A stretch of DNA of 64,000 nt from Acorus gramineus (Eukaryota > Streptophyta > Magnoliopsida > Acorales > Acoraceae), in assembly GCA_030737835.1 (NCBI GenBank), contig CM060847.1, forward strand, positions 14,673,779 to 14,737,778, in the 5' to 3' direction. A model generated the notes under the pieces. The model searched no databases. It saw only the letters and a list, made by a program, of their open reading frames with translations, and had not been told where the DNA came from. How positions within the stretch are numbered: the first letter of the stretch is position 1; each line of letters starts with the position of its first letter. Made by a program: the position numbers and the translations under genes. Positions 50,301 to 61,700 of the stretch are shown in pieces.

Positions 50301-53300
50301 ACATGTAAAGGCAGTTACCATAAACCATAAGCACAAAGCTTCTGGTCAATATGAAAAACAATGACAGAAATGAATAATACACACAATGTTAAACCTATAA
50401 ACATATATCAAATCTCTCTGTCTGAACATTAAATTACAGGAGTAATATCTTAGATAATATAAAAGGGGTGAACAGATAACAATTGAAGCTGTAAAAAAGA
50501 GTAGTGAAAATCTAAAAATATAAAAGATAGTAAACATACAACAGTAATGAACTTGGCCAAATAGTGGCATTGAAGGAATTAGAAAGCTGATCTTTAATAA
50601 ATTAGGTAACAGGCATCTTACATATTTATTTTTTTTCAAGATGTTGCTGCTGATTAATTTATCTAGACATTCCACTATTCCTAGGTCAGAATAAACTACC
50701 GACTTTATATTATTCATTTTAATTTTCTGTTCAATTAATTGCATGTGTCAGTGTAGCTGACAGTGTGAGTGTGGCTATCATGCAAAATTTGGGATTCCTG
50801 GCACTCAAAACAGTCTAGTTGTCATGTAAACCAAGGACATACAGGATCTTTTGCCGGTACATTTAATTATGCTAAGGGCATCATAAAGGTAACTCACTTG
50901 GCAAATCCACCAGTGCTGGGAAAAGTGGAAGAAATGATCCAGGTGACATCATTCCAGGAAGAATCTTTAGAAATGATTTCTCTAGTCTGCAAGGTGAATT
51001 TAAATAATGGTAGTCATATTTAGTAATATCTTTACACCATCATAAACCCAATACAGAAGTTAAATGCTTAAATCATCATCAAATGAATCAATACTCAAAG
51101 TGTGAACAAAAAAAGATAGTAAATATAGTCATAGTCAAGCTCCATTAAATGAATCAAATTATAGAACCAATGGGGTTCCAAAATGAAACAGTTGAATATA
51201 AATCATAAAATGATAGCATTGAAATATAAAGTCCTCATGAAAAAAAATGTTATGTGATTTATAAACATAAATAAATAACCATATTTTTAAAAATTTCGAC
51301 ACGTTTGGTTAATGGTATTGTATTTGATGCTGTCATACAGTATTGATCAAACAAAGGAACGTATGCAAATTATTCTTCTAAGTTAAAAAGCCAATCCATT
51401 ATTTAACTATTACTGATTTTTTTTTTTAATACAAAAAAGTGGGGGTGTTGAGATTGAACATGAGACTACCTCATATAACAGAATCATGCCTTTCTTTTTA
51501 CATGTAAGAGTATCTTAAGTTAGCCAGTTAGCACCCCGTCTCGGAAAGGAGGTGAAGGGATCAAACCCCACCGTGTCAAACGTGCACAGTGGGGAACCAA
51601 TTTTCAAAAAAAAAAAAAAAAAAAGAGTATCTTTATGCCATTGAAATCACCTTTGTTCCAAGTTTCATCAAATCATAAACCTGGTTATGTAATTCAATTA
51701 TGTTTAAGATTTATTGAAAACACAGATTGTTTTAGATGCAAAAAAGATCATATTCAATGTGACTATGTTGAAGAACAAAAATGGGAACAACAAGCAAATT
51801 GAGCAATAGAATTCCTGTTTGCATATAAGCTAAAAAGGAGCATATGAGCCAGAGAACTCGAAAAACAAAATCTAATATAGTGAAAATATTTATCACCAAG
51901 ATGTCTTTTCATTAACCATTAAAAGAGACAAGTCTCATGTATCAAGTGTGTCCTCGGAGAACACATTCATAAGATGATGGGAAAAAAAAACCTCGAAGGT
52001 ATCTTGTAGATTAAAAATCAAAATCTGCATAAGCACATTGTGTGATCATAATAATTCTTGACTTCATGATATCTTAGGAACAGATGAAGTTATCAAACAA
52101 TAGCTTTTTACAAATGAGTCAGAGAACTTTTTCTTATATTAATGATCCAGTAAGGTTTGTTATCAAACACCAGGAGCTCGTTCCAGATTAGAATCAACAA
52201 GGTACAGAATATACCTCACACCATTCCATGCAATTAACTTCAACAGCAATGGAAAGAACTGCGGATGAAAAATGAGAACCCACAGTAAATATGATATAGG
52301 GAAGGAGAGGGAAAGATCATATTAACTAAGAGTAATGAACAAAAGTTGAAACCAATGAAAATACTCACTCAAAATCAGATAATAAGTACAATAATTTCTC
52401 ATTTAATGATAAGATATATGCTAGAAAGCGCACTACTAATTCAAATAAAACTACATCAAGTATAATAATGCATTCCTCATGCTTAACAATGTACAATCAG
52501 CAAAAGGATGAGGACCTTGATGGCACATTCTATTTCCAATGAAAGGACAGAAAAAAGAGGCATGGGAGAAACACTCATTGCTACCTTTTTATTAGATGAG
52601 GACACTTGCCAACGACTGAGCTATATCCAGAACCCAAAAAAAATTACTACAGGAAATAATTACAATTTGGTACTGGAAATATTACACAAACTACACCACG
52701 ACAACTTCGATTTTATTGATGATTAATCTTTTAATAGATATGTTGAAACACCCAGTGTGATATTGTTAAATGAATGCGATTCCTCTAAAGGACCAGTGAC
52801 ACACAAGGATGAAGGGGAAGTTTTATCTATACGTAATTAATTAATCCATCGACATATCCCATTTCAGTTCAGATTTATGACTCTTGTTCACTATGAATAC
52901 CCACAGAAGGGAATGCTGGTTTAAATTCATCGTGTTGTACCTGTGGAAGTAAGGTAGGGAAGGAACTCAGAAGCTTGGTCTTGTTCAAGTTAAGAAAACT
53001 GAGTGTTGCCTCGGCAACAACAGGGTCAGCAAATTCTCTGCAATAACCAAAGAAATTAGATGGTGCTATATCGTGCATTTAATGGACCTCAGAAAAAATG
53101 AGATGAAAAAAGGGTTCCACTAAGTTTTTTTTTAAAAAAAAAAAGGGGGGGGGAAGGAACGCAAAAAAAAAAGGGAAGGAACTCAGAAGCTTGGTCTTGT
53201 TAAAGTTAAGACAGCTGAGTGTCACCTCGGCAACAACAGGTCAGCAAATTCTCTGCAATAACCAAAGAAATTAGATGGTGCTATATCGTGCATTTAATGG

Positions 53301-55462
53301 ACCTCAGAAAAAATGAGATGAAAAAAGGGTCCCACTAAGTTTTTTTTTTTTTAAAAAAAAGCTGGCTACTAGACTCAGAGTCAAATGTCATGACAACTAA
53401 ACCAAGGGACAAAATTTAAGTTACAGAGAGTAAAAAAGTTGTATTAAAATTAAGTTGTGGAGGCCACTATGAACTAAGAAAAGTTGTATGACAGTTCCAT
53501 TACAAAACCAACCAAGTTTTTACTCTCATTATCAAGGACTATTACAGAGGGGCTACATAACAAAGACGCAAACATTTGTTTCATATACAATATGGTCATT
53601 TTGTGTGTGACAAATAGCCCCCAAAATTATTTATATAGGGATGCTGCGATGCAACATTGAAAAGGGCATGGGACGTGTCTGACACAGGTATGGAGCATCA
53701 AAAACAGCTCCAGACCTAAACACATTATCCTTGTTACACGAACAAGTTTGAATTCAACCAAGTTTGAATTCAATAAGTTTATGGGAAGCACTCCAACCAC
53801 CTAGAATGGTTGAGTTGGGGAGGGGGTGAATGTCTTCAGATGAAGAAGGAAAATATTTTCTTCTGATGGCTTCCTAAACCAAGTTGAACAAGTTTTACCA
53901 TGTTTTGAACTCAAGTCCTCTTTTGCTAAAATAATATTAAAAAAGTGGCTCAACATAACTATAGAAGAAAGAAGGCATATGATGGAGCATTCACACACTA
54001 CAGAGCCATGCAACAAAGCCAAGGGACGGACCTCATAAGATTTTGGCATTTAACATAATGTCTCAGTATTTCTATGCCCTGTCTACCTGATTTTTTTAAC
54101 ACAAATCGCTTGTGATCAAATCTCAGGTTTTTACCTTTTCCTTTATTTCTACCTCTTTCCCCTTTCTATGACCTGTGTTGGGCCTTCAGGCCTTTGTAAC
54201 TGTTGATCAAGTTATGAAAGGACTACCATTTTCCAAAAAAAAAAAAAAGTTTCAGTATTGAAACCCAAACTTAGACCACTGCCTTAGTTATCCTTAGGAT
54301 AGCTATTCATGTCATAAAATGCAGCCCAAGGAGAGCAATGTTAAAGTGCACGGCTAACATTTAAAAGTCATGGATTTGAATCCTGAGAGAGGCCATTTTG
54401 TGCAAAAAAAAATGTTAAAGATTAATGGTCCTGTCATATGCATGACCACACGAAGTGGCAACCTTTTAAATTGCAGCCCCTGTTGATATTAATTTATTAA
54501 ACTTCAAGTCCGAACCAGAAAATGGGAAATCTACCTCATTTGACTAATTAAAAATCACTAGATTGGCAGCGGTATATCATAACAGAGAACCAAAAATAAA
54601 GGTCTATATGAGCAATCTTAATCCCAATATGTGGCATCAGATGAACCACGTTTCAAGGCCAATTAGATGTTTTAGTATACATGGCATATAAACCCTGCAG
54701 TCAAACTCTTACACCATATTTTAACTTCGAGTTGCATGCATGCATAAAACACTAACAGCCATTTCCTTCCAGACAAAAAAGTCCAAAATCAACTTGAATT
54801 TCACCCAAAACCCCAATTACAACCTTATCAGGCAATTGCATTATATGCGTCTATGGCAAATTCTTACCCCCACCCCCCCAAATAAAATAAAATAAAATCT
54901 AGTGAAGAAGAACAGTGGATTGCATAAGAAACTCACCGGCTCAAACACGATCGAAAAAACATCCTCAGGCTCGGATCCGCGTCATGCAGAACCATCTCTC
55001 CAAAATCAATGAAAAACTGTAGGATAGCCTGTATTTCACTCAAGCAGGGGGAATTCCAATGTGAAACATCAATGCTGAACTAGTAAACACTCAAATCAAA
55101 CAATTTCAAGGACAGAAACTCACCAGTAAGAGAAGACCAATCGGAGTCCGAGACTGAGAAAGAGAAGCGACCGATCGTTGAAAAAGCTTGTTCAACTGCG
55201 GGTAAACCCTAGCGATGAGCTCCTCCGACTTCCCCTCCTTGCATAGATCGTACAGTCTCTTCACCTGAGAAAGCAAAAACCGATGAAAAACGAAACAGAG
55301 AGAGAAATCTAGAGAGAGAGAGAGAGAGGGACGTACGGAGTGAAGGATAGAGGGATCGGACGCGATGTCGGAGGTGGAGGAGGATGAGTCCCTGGAGTTG
55401 GATGAGATCGACCGGAGGTGGAGCTCCCAGTCTGCATCGCCGCCTTCGCTTGGTTTCGCCAT
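44342..55462 (-). CDS. AP5Z1-like: AP-5 adaptor complex subunit zeta (AP5Z1/KIAA0415-like)
   Basis: A large subunit of the AP-5 complex, which acts on late endosomes with SPG11/SPG15 in animals; the plant homologue I recall is At3g15160. Minus-strand exons, 5' to 3': 55337-55462, 55124-55264, 54937-55028, 52941-53037, 52215-52258, 50898-50986, 50170-50261, 49942-50088, 48545-48692, 48362-48438, 47265-47336, 46092-46139, 45221-45348, 44979-45135, 44660-44861, 44342-44391. All phases fit and give 569 codons plus stop, close to the expected plant length. Recognisable stretches: WELHLRSIS at the N-terminus, RSVASLSQSR, VVALEKVERSSGTLVG, DPLFLDLLKDENDG, LQLCWAIGEHGGGG (near residue 390) and a C-terminal HDFSFSDVLP. 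The WAIGE...FESLELLFYE segment resembles human AP5Z1. The protein is alpha-helical repeat-like, with no signal peptide or membrane segment. Exon 5 is short (44 nt) and its donor choice (GAG|GTATAT) is set by phase. No coding break was seen. Confidence 0.88.
46380..47270 (-). repeat. About 450-bp tandem duplication in AP-5 zeta intron 11
   Basis: 46385-46850 and 46860-47270 share ordered words: GCATGTGATTCTCAT, TATGGA(T/C)AG, ATCTTTATTGAAGA, CCTG(C/T)AGGACCC, GTGTCAAACTTACAAGCTGAATAT. The downstream end of the second copy runs into exon 11. The matching end of the first copy (46820-46850) looks like a decayed version of that exon's 3' part, but I cannot be sure. Confidence 0.7.
47930..48290 (+). 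mobile_element. Pyrimidine-rich retroposon-like insert with A-tail (tentative)
   Basis: A run of T/C-rich sequence (47985-48125) followed by a more complex 3' part (GGGTCGAAGGGAGGG... CTGTCTGGCATC... TTTGCACTCTATGTTTCC) ends in AATAAAAAAAAA near 48285. It resembles a short LINE or gene 3' end copied through RNA. No TSD was identified, and the class is unknown. Confidence 0.25.
49599..49692. repeat. Tandem 62-bp duplication in an AP-5 zeta intron
   Basis: TTAATATCCAATTGATACATCAGACAGAATCT at 49599 recurs at 49661 with one difference, 62 bp apart. Non-coding. Confidence 0.8.
51517..51622 (+). mobile_element. tRNA-derived SINE (106 bp) with exact 11-bp TSD
   Basis: An element with A-box-like TTAGCCAGTTAGCACC and B-box-like GGGATCAAACCCC, ending in a run of A residues, is flanked by AAGAGTATCTT on both sides (51506-51516 and 51623-51633), identical. 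It lies in AP-5 zeta intron 5, in the opposite orientation to the gene. The perfect TSD and pure A-tail suggest it is young. Confidence 0.85.
52956..53342 (-). repeat. Tandem duplication of AP-5 zeta exon 4 with flank; upstream copy is a broken exon
   Basis: 52956-53125 (containing most of exon 4, its acceptor and upstream intron) is repeated at about 53178-53342. In transcription order the extra copy comes first. It keeps the TTGCAG acceptor and most of the exon, but lacks one base of the ACCCTG word, has several substitutions, and the exon's 3' end with the donor is replaced by T/C-rich DNA. It should not splice normally. Between the copies is a run of A and G tracts. Confidence 0.85.
54347..54410 (+). 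mobile_element. Short SINE fragment (64 bp) with exact 10-bp TSD
   Basis: TGCACGGCTAACATTTAAAA...CATGGATTTGAATCCTGAG (B-box-like GGATTTGAATCC) ends in GCAAAAAAA. AATGTTAAAG flanks it on both sides (54337-54346 and 54411-54420), identical. It is 5'-truncated relative to a full tRNA-derived SINE, and lies in AP-5 zeta intron 3. Confidence 0.75.
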
Positions 55463-55660
55463 TTTTGGTCCTTTCGAGCTTTTGAGACGCACAGAGAGAA
55501 AGAGGAGAGAGGGAGATGACGGAGGTGAAGATCAGGCGCTCCGCGGTGAGAATTGCGGGCTCAGATTCGGGTCCGCTCGGGCTGAGATTGCGGGCTGACT
55601 CCGGCCCGTTCGGGCTGAGATACCGAACCCGGGTTCGGCTCGAATCTTAACGGTGGAGAT
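55463..55660 (-). promoter_or_regulatory. AP-5 zeta 5' leader and promoter with a GC-rich 35-bp tandem repeat
   Basis: Read on the minus strand, the first 60 bases upstream of the ATG are CT-rich (a plant Y-patch). Beyond that, on the plus strand, 55555-55589 and 55590-55621 are two copies of a unit GCGGGCT...CGGGCTGAGAT in a locally GC-rich patch. Whether the repeat has a regulatory role is unknown. Confidence 0.45.
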
Positions 55661-56082
55661 CCCATGTTCATTTGGGAAAAGAGTGGCCCTCTTGTTAGCA
55701 AGCCCCTCACATTTCATAATTTAATTCATAAGACTTTCACGTATTAACATTATATTCAAACAATTAGTATGTCATTCTCACATCAAACTCTAACTCTCAC
55801 CTTTCGAGATTTTGTTATTTTGCAGATTAATCCATGTCAGATTATAAGTGCGGGCTATCATTACTATCCATGGGACCCACTTATAAGTATAGAACTTGAG
55901 GCCATTTTTCAGGGAGTTCAATATGTGAGGCAATGGGGGTATATCCAATTTATTGGTTTGTTCAGATGCGAGCAATATCAATTAATCTTTTCAACAGTGG
56001 GTTGTTGGTCCTACTCATCTCCAGGATCATCTTGATCAGATTAGAAGGATGACTTCAAATGAAAAGCCAATCCGTTTTGTAA

Positions 56083-56954
56083 GGGCGCGTCTATCCCTAT
56101 CAAGTATTTTCTTTAATCCATCAATCAAAAAAAAAAAAATAGTGTTTTTTCTGTTTCCACCGATTCGACCAGTTCGATCAAACTTGGTTGTCACTTTAAG
56201 TTTTGGGCGACTGAACTTAGTCGTCATTTCATATTTTGGGCGATCTAACTTGGTTGTCAATTCAGGTTTCGGGCGACCGAACTTGGTCGAACAGAGTTTG
56301 TAATAAAGTTTATAATTTTTTTTTTTGAAAACCTAATCCCATAACGTGTATTCTCCTATGATCCTTCATGTCAATCCAAGTCTGAGTTGTAATGTAGGGA
56401 GAATCAATCATTATTCTTAAATGTAGAACATAAGAACAATTTTTTTTACATAAGTGACGGACAAATTTTCAAAAGCCAAATATAAAATGTGTTTGGATCA
56501 ACTGGTATGTTTTTTTGTTTTCAAACAAAGAATCTGCTTAACTACGAATTCAAAAAAAGCTTAAAAATGATATATATTTGTCTAGTAAGATATATTTTTC
56601 TTAAAAATTTAAATTAATTGAAAGTATACCTACTTACATTTTTTTCAGTCCCTTAGCTATTGTTTAGTTAAAAGAATAAATGTAGAATATGATGGATAAA
56701 CTCAAAAACTTATTTGTTTACAAAGAATAGGTAGATATAATTCTAGATCTTGTTCGACCAATTTCGGTCGTCTAAAACCTAAAATGGCGATTAAGTTCAG
56801 TCGCTCAAACCTGAAATAACGATCAAGTCCAGTCGCCCAAAACCTGAAATGCGATCAAGTTCAGTCGACCTAGATTGGTGAAAACAGCCAAACACTTTTT
56901 TTTTTTTTTTTTATGGTGGGTTAAAGAAAATTCTTGATGGGGATAGCCGCGCCC
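56083..56954. mobile_element. Mutator-like MITE (872 bp) with 9-bp TSD and inverted tandem-repeat arms
   Basis: Left end GGGCGCGTCTATCCCTATCA and inverted right end GGGCGCGGCTATCCCCATCA begin arms that stay similar for about 100 bp, including the internal poly-A/T. GTTTTGTAA lies on both sides (56074-56082, 56955-56963), an exact 9-bp duplication as is usual for Mutator-type transposons. Just inside the left arm, a 33-bp unit with the core GAACTTGGTCGTCA...TTTTGGGCGA is repeated about three and a half times (about 56173-56295); an inverted set lies inside the right arm (about 56750-56870). No transposase. Confidence 0.88.
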
Positions 56955-56963
56955 GTTTTGTAA

Positions 56964-58700
56964 AGGTCTTAAGCTGTTCGAGGTCCCGAGGGACTGGCTA
57001 AACATGCACGTTCAAGTCAATCTAACAGGGTTCCCAGATTTCTTTTGTACCCAAAGGTCAGATGTATCTTGAGTACATATGTATAAGATCTGGGTAGGAT
57101 AATACTTGTGCCTTGTTAGACACCTTTCAACAAAAAAAAAAATCATCATTAACTAATTTGATCATCTACGTCAACCATCGATATTTTACTATAAAAAAAT
57201 CTTTTCCTCCTGATCTTCTTTTCGAGATATATATTCAAGAATTTATGAATAAATAAAAGAATTTAGATGAGATTGTGAGCATACTTATTAAAAGAATGTC
57301 AATTAAAGATTTACTAAAAAAAATTAGGAGGCTTACTTATTTGTGAAATGAACTAATTATTAATATATTTAAATGGATCTTTAGTAACAATATTTGGGAG
57401 GCGTACTTACAGTTTTGAAATACTCAAATAAAGCCACCCTTGAAGAATGTTATGCTCAATTTGTTTTAGTAGTGGCCAATGAAATACAGTATTTTAATTA
57501 TAAAATAATAAAATATATAATCAATAGAATTAAATGCATATATTACATTACTAAATTAGGTGACTTTGTGTGTAGGAGAGCCGATGTTTTTTTCATAGCT
57601 TTTTTATAAAATGACTCTTTACACTTGAAAAACTGCTATGTAAATTTGGAACGCAAATGTGGAATATTAGGATCTGCATGGCTATTTTAAAATTTTATAA
57701 TGCAAAATTAGCTCAAACACATATTCAAACAGAACCTTAGAAGAGGTTTGATGGAGCTAATGAGGCCATAGAGACCATCTGACCATCAATATTCAATTTA
57801 GATGTGAGGAGGAGGGAAAGATAGGCACCTTTCAGCAAGAAAATAATGGAACAGGTGAAACAGGTTGAATTCCAAATGGCAACCATAAAGATCAATGGAA
57901 TGTTTCAGAACTCCATGGGATCCAAAATAAGACAGACAAACCACATTCAAATGCCAAAGATATATAGGATATACATCATTCCTTTGTTCTGAAACTGAGA
58001 AATAAAGATGTTCAGTAATATATCCCAAACTCACATTCCCACACTCTGTACAAACATGACAATCCAGTTTTAACAAAATAAACTACAAAGAACTGACAAT
58101 AACATAGAACAAAAAGAAAAATACAAGGTTCATTTGATAAGTTTTGAAACTTATAACAGAGGAGGATCTGAATACATCAAAGAAAACAGATCATGGATTG
58201 ATTACAAGTTTTCAATTATGTCCTACAATATATTTTAAGTAGCATCGGATCAATCGATGACAATCGCCATTCACTGAATCACAAGCTCGGGAGAAAATGA
58301 TAGCCCAACTTGAATATACATGGATTCTCCCTGCATAAACACTCAAAGGGGGGAAAAAAAGGAAGGAAGGAAGAACCCTCAAAAGAGAGGGATCCAAAGT
58401 ATTTGAGAGCTTGAATTTCAATGGAGGTGTGTCCCCCAGTATAAAACTCTTTTTATCCCCATGTAGATTTGTGATGTTGTAATAAGCATGTTCACATGAG
58501 CGAATTCTGGTGCAAAATTGGAAAGAAAAAAAAAGACGCCACATATCAAGGCAGATGCATTAGCTTTTGCTGATGTGGTACAAAGACATACTTTACATGT
58601 TTAAAAATAATGTGGCGCAACAACATGTGGACTCAATTTTTTAATGTGTGATAAGATTAGTATGCATACCATGATAACCTGTGAAACCTAAAAAAAATTG
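56964..58700. other. Intergenic sequence downstream of the MULE
   Basis: About 56970-57140 has GTTCGAGGTCCCG (B-box-like) and ends in an A-run near 57131, so a SINE-like remnant is possible. The rest has no supportable gene; 57800-58700 is probably 3'-flanking or 3'-UTR sequence of the PCFS4-like gene. Confidence 0.35.
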
Positions 58701-58719
58701 TACAGGCGAGATTGCATCA

Positions 58720-61700
58720 TCATCTAACATTGCTGTCACTTCCTCTTTTCCGTTGTCTAACCTCCCCGTTAACTTCCTGCATATAGAAAAAAGAATGAAT
58801 AATGAAAAAAAATAGATTTATCGTGAGTTACACATCCACATAAACAAACCACTTGAGATACAGTGTTTAAACAGAAATGGCAAGAGATGTTCTGCAAGAG
58901 CGTGTTACCCCCTTCAGTCTGTCCAAGATCTTCTGTAGTCTCAGACCTGCATTTAGCGTGTACAATAGGACCTAATTGAGGCCTTTGCATGCCTTCTATG
59001 GATCCATCTGGCGCATTCAAATATACAGCCCCTTTATACATCCACTCCTCAGTCTCGTCACTATAGAAGTCCTCGAAAGACTCCCCACATAATGCACACA
59101 CATTCTGGTCTTCATCAGCAGGGACAGCCAATTCTTTCTCACCCCTCTTTTCTACAATTGTTTCAGAGGGTAAAAACCCAGGAACAGCATCTGTTCCCAT
59201 TGCTTCAGCTCCACTGAGCCACTCCTTGGCACTGACAAACCATTTACGGGAAGGCTTTTGCTTTCGATTTTTAGATGTACGGTTTTTGGTCACATGCCAA
59301 TCCATATGGCTGCTATGCTCCTCTTGGCTGATAAACCGCAGCCCACATGTGGTGCATTGTCTTGGAAGATCAGCATACAGAGCATTTATCGCGGGTTCAT
59401 GTCGCACCTTAATAAGTTCAGTATTGAACTCTAATCCAACAGAATCCTGTGATGTTAAAAAAATTTCTTCAGCCCATTATCGAAGAAAAAGAAAAGCTCA
59501 TTCACATGACAAATAAAAAGGATATTCAAAACAAATTATAGAGAGCAGATTCAGGTCACATATTAGCATACCTGAGATGGTGCTGGTGCTGTCAATGAGA
59601 TTAAACCTTGTGCCACAAGAGAACTGATGAGACCAGATAAATTATTTCCAGTAGAACCAGTGCTTCCCTGTGTAGGTCCCATTTGAGAGGAGGCGGGGGG
59701 TGGCCCTGGCGGTAGTGGAGGCAAGGATCCACTATGAATTTGTAAAGAGGGGCCTCCTTTGGATAATGGATTCAATAACACTGGGTTCATACCCTGTTGT
59801 GTATTTATATTAGTGAAAGTTTGATGCGACGGTACAATATTGTCGTGGGACATAGGAAAAAAAGGTGGCCGAATAAGAGAAGGTTGTTGTTCGCATAGCT
59901 GGTGTGAATCAATGAAACCTCCAGGTTGTTTTTGAGGCATCTTCAGGAACATAGGGTTTCTCCTAGCTGCATCATCTACTTGTGTTGGGGGCAAAATTGA
60001 TGGCAGATTCAGTCCTTGATTGACTACTGAGTTCCTAGTATCTGTAAAGCCAGACTGATTCTTAAAATATTTCTGCTGCACAAGACCAGGATGTAAAGGT
60101 GGTGGGTGAGATTTATGCACAGGAGGCCATAATACAGGTGCAAGAGAAGGTGGATGTGGTTCTTGTACTGATGTAGATGGAAACTCCATTTTTGAGGAGT
60201 CAGAACCTGTAGGATTCATTCCAAAATTAATACTTGATTAAAAAAAATCTGAATTTGAACATCAATGGCAAACAAATTATCAATGAGAAAAGGTGCTTTC
60301 TGACCAACAGATGAATCCAATCCTCTTGCTGAAAACGGCATCTGAAAAGCACTCCCTCTTGATGTTTCTCTAACATATTGTTGTTTTGACTGAGGGAAAC
60401 TGTTTTGAGTATAACGAGGCTTCTTACTCAAGGGTCCATTACTAGACTGCAAGCAACATGCATAAAAGTTACAGATAATCCAAAAAATTAAATGAAACTA
60501 AACTCATTCAAATAAGGAAAATTTTATGAAAAAATCCTGTCAAAATAGAACAAAAGTCATGCCAGGAATCAACAAAGTGTGACTTCTAATCAATAAAATT
60601 TAGCTGCAACCTCAAACATGTATGTAGAACAGGAAATAATCCAGTGCATTTTAATATTTCCAAAACCATAAAAACTTAATATATAGCCTCACCATTGACA
60701 ACAAAAATACTAATGAGCACCGGAATATTAGCAAATAAACAAAGGCCAGGCTATATGAAGCACATTTTATCCTCACATTTCAACAAAATTAGGAGCTTCA
60801 GATAGACATGGAAATGGTCAAAAAAATAGAATTTGCGGTGGAGATATTAGATACCAACACTTGGGATATTTTTTGTTGACAAGATGCATATGATCTGCCA
60901 ATCTAGATAGAAAACTAAATACACTAAGAAGCCATGTAATTTTTTAGTAACCTATCTACACCAGTAAAAGAAACATGCAATTATTTCTTAAGTACTTAGT
61001 AATCAACTGAAAAGAAAATTCTAATAAATACACTAAACATGTTAAGGTAACACATGCTAAGGTAACACACGTATGGTTGGCAAAAGAAAAGATAGAAAGC
61101 CATACACCAAGGTCATAACCCCTCTCATCAACACCAATAGAGGGTTGATCAACAGAAGGCAGCTGAGTCTGACGATCCCAATCGCTTCTCCTGAAATCTG
61201 TTTCCATGGGCAACACACTAGTTCTCCTTAAATCAGCACTTGTGCTCCCAACAGTGGAATTAAATGACATAAAATCATTATTTTTATTGCAGTCAGCCAA
61301 AGTTGGGCTCATATCCTCCCAGACATACTCTTCTTCTTCAGAGTTCTGCCAGTTTCTTGAAGCTGTTTCACTGTTTAACCCATTTATGCCACGTACATTG
61401 ATCTCTGGAAGCTTTTCATTCAATGCAATTTTTCCTCTGTAATTTCCATATGCATCAATCAAAGCTCTTGGACGCTGGTTATCATGTCCGTTACTGATGT
61501 TGTGCACCCCATGGGCACCATCATTGGACAAATTTCTTTTCCACCAATCATTTTTCTCCAAGTTCCTGCCGCTGATTCTGTTGGCCCCATACTCAGCATG
61601 AGATGGAGAAGCCCTGTCCATAGCGCTGCCTGGAGAAATATCCCTCGCAAGACCCTCAACAGATGGAGATCTAGACCTTCCCATCTTAAAATTAGGGGAT

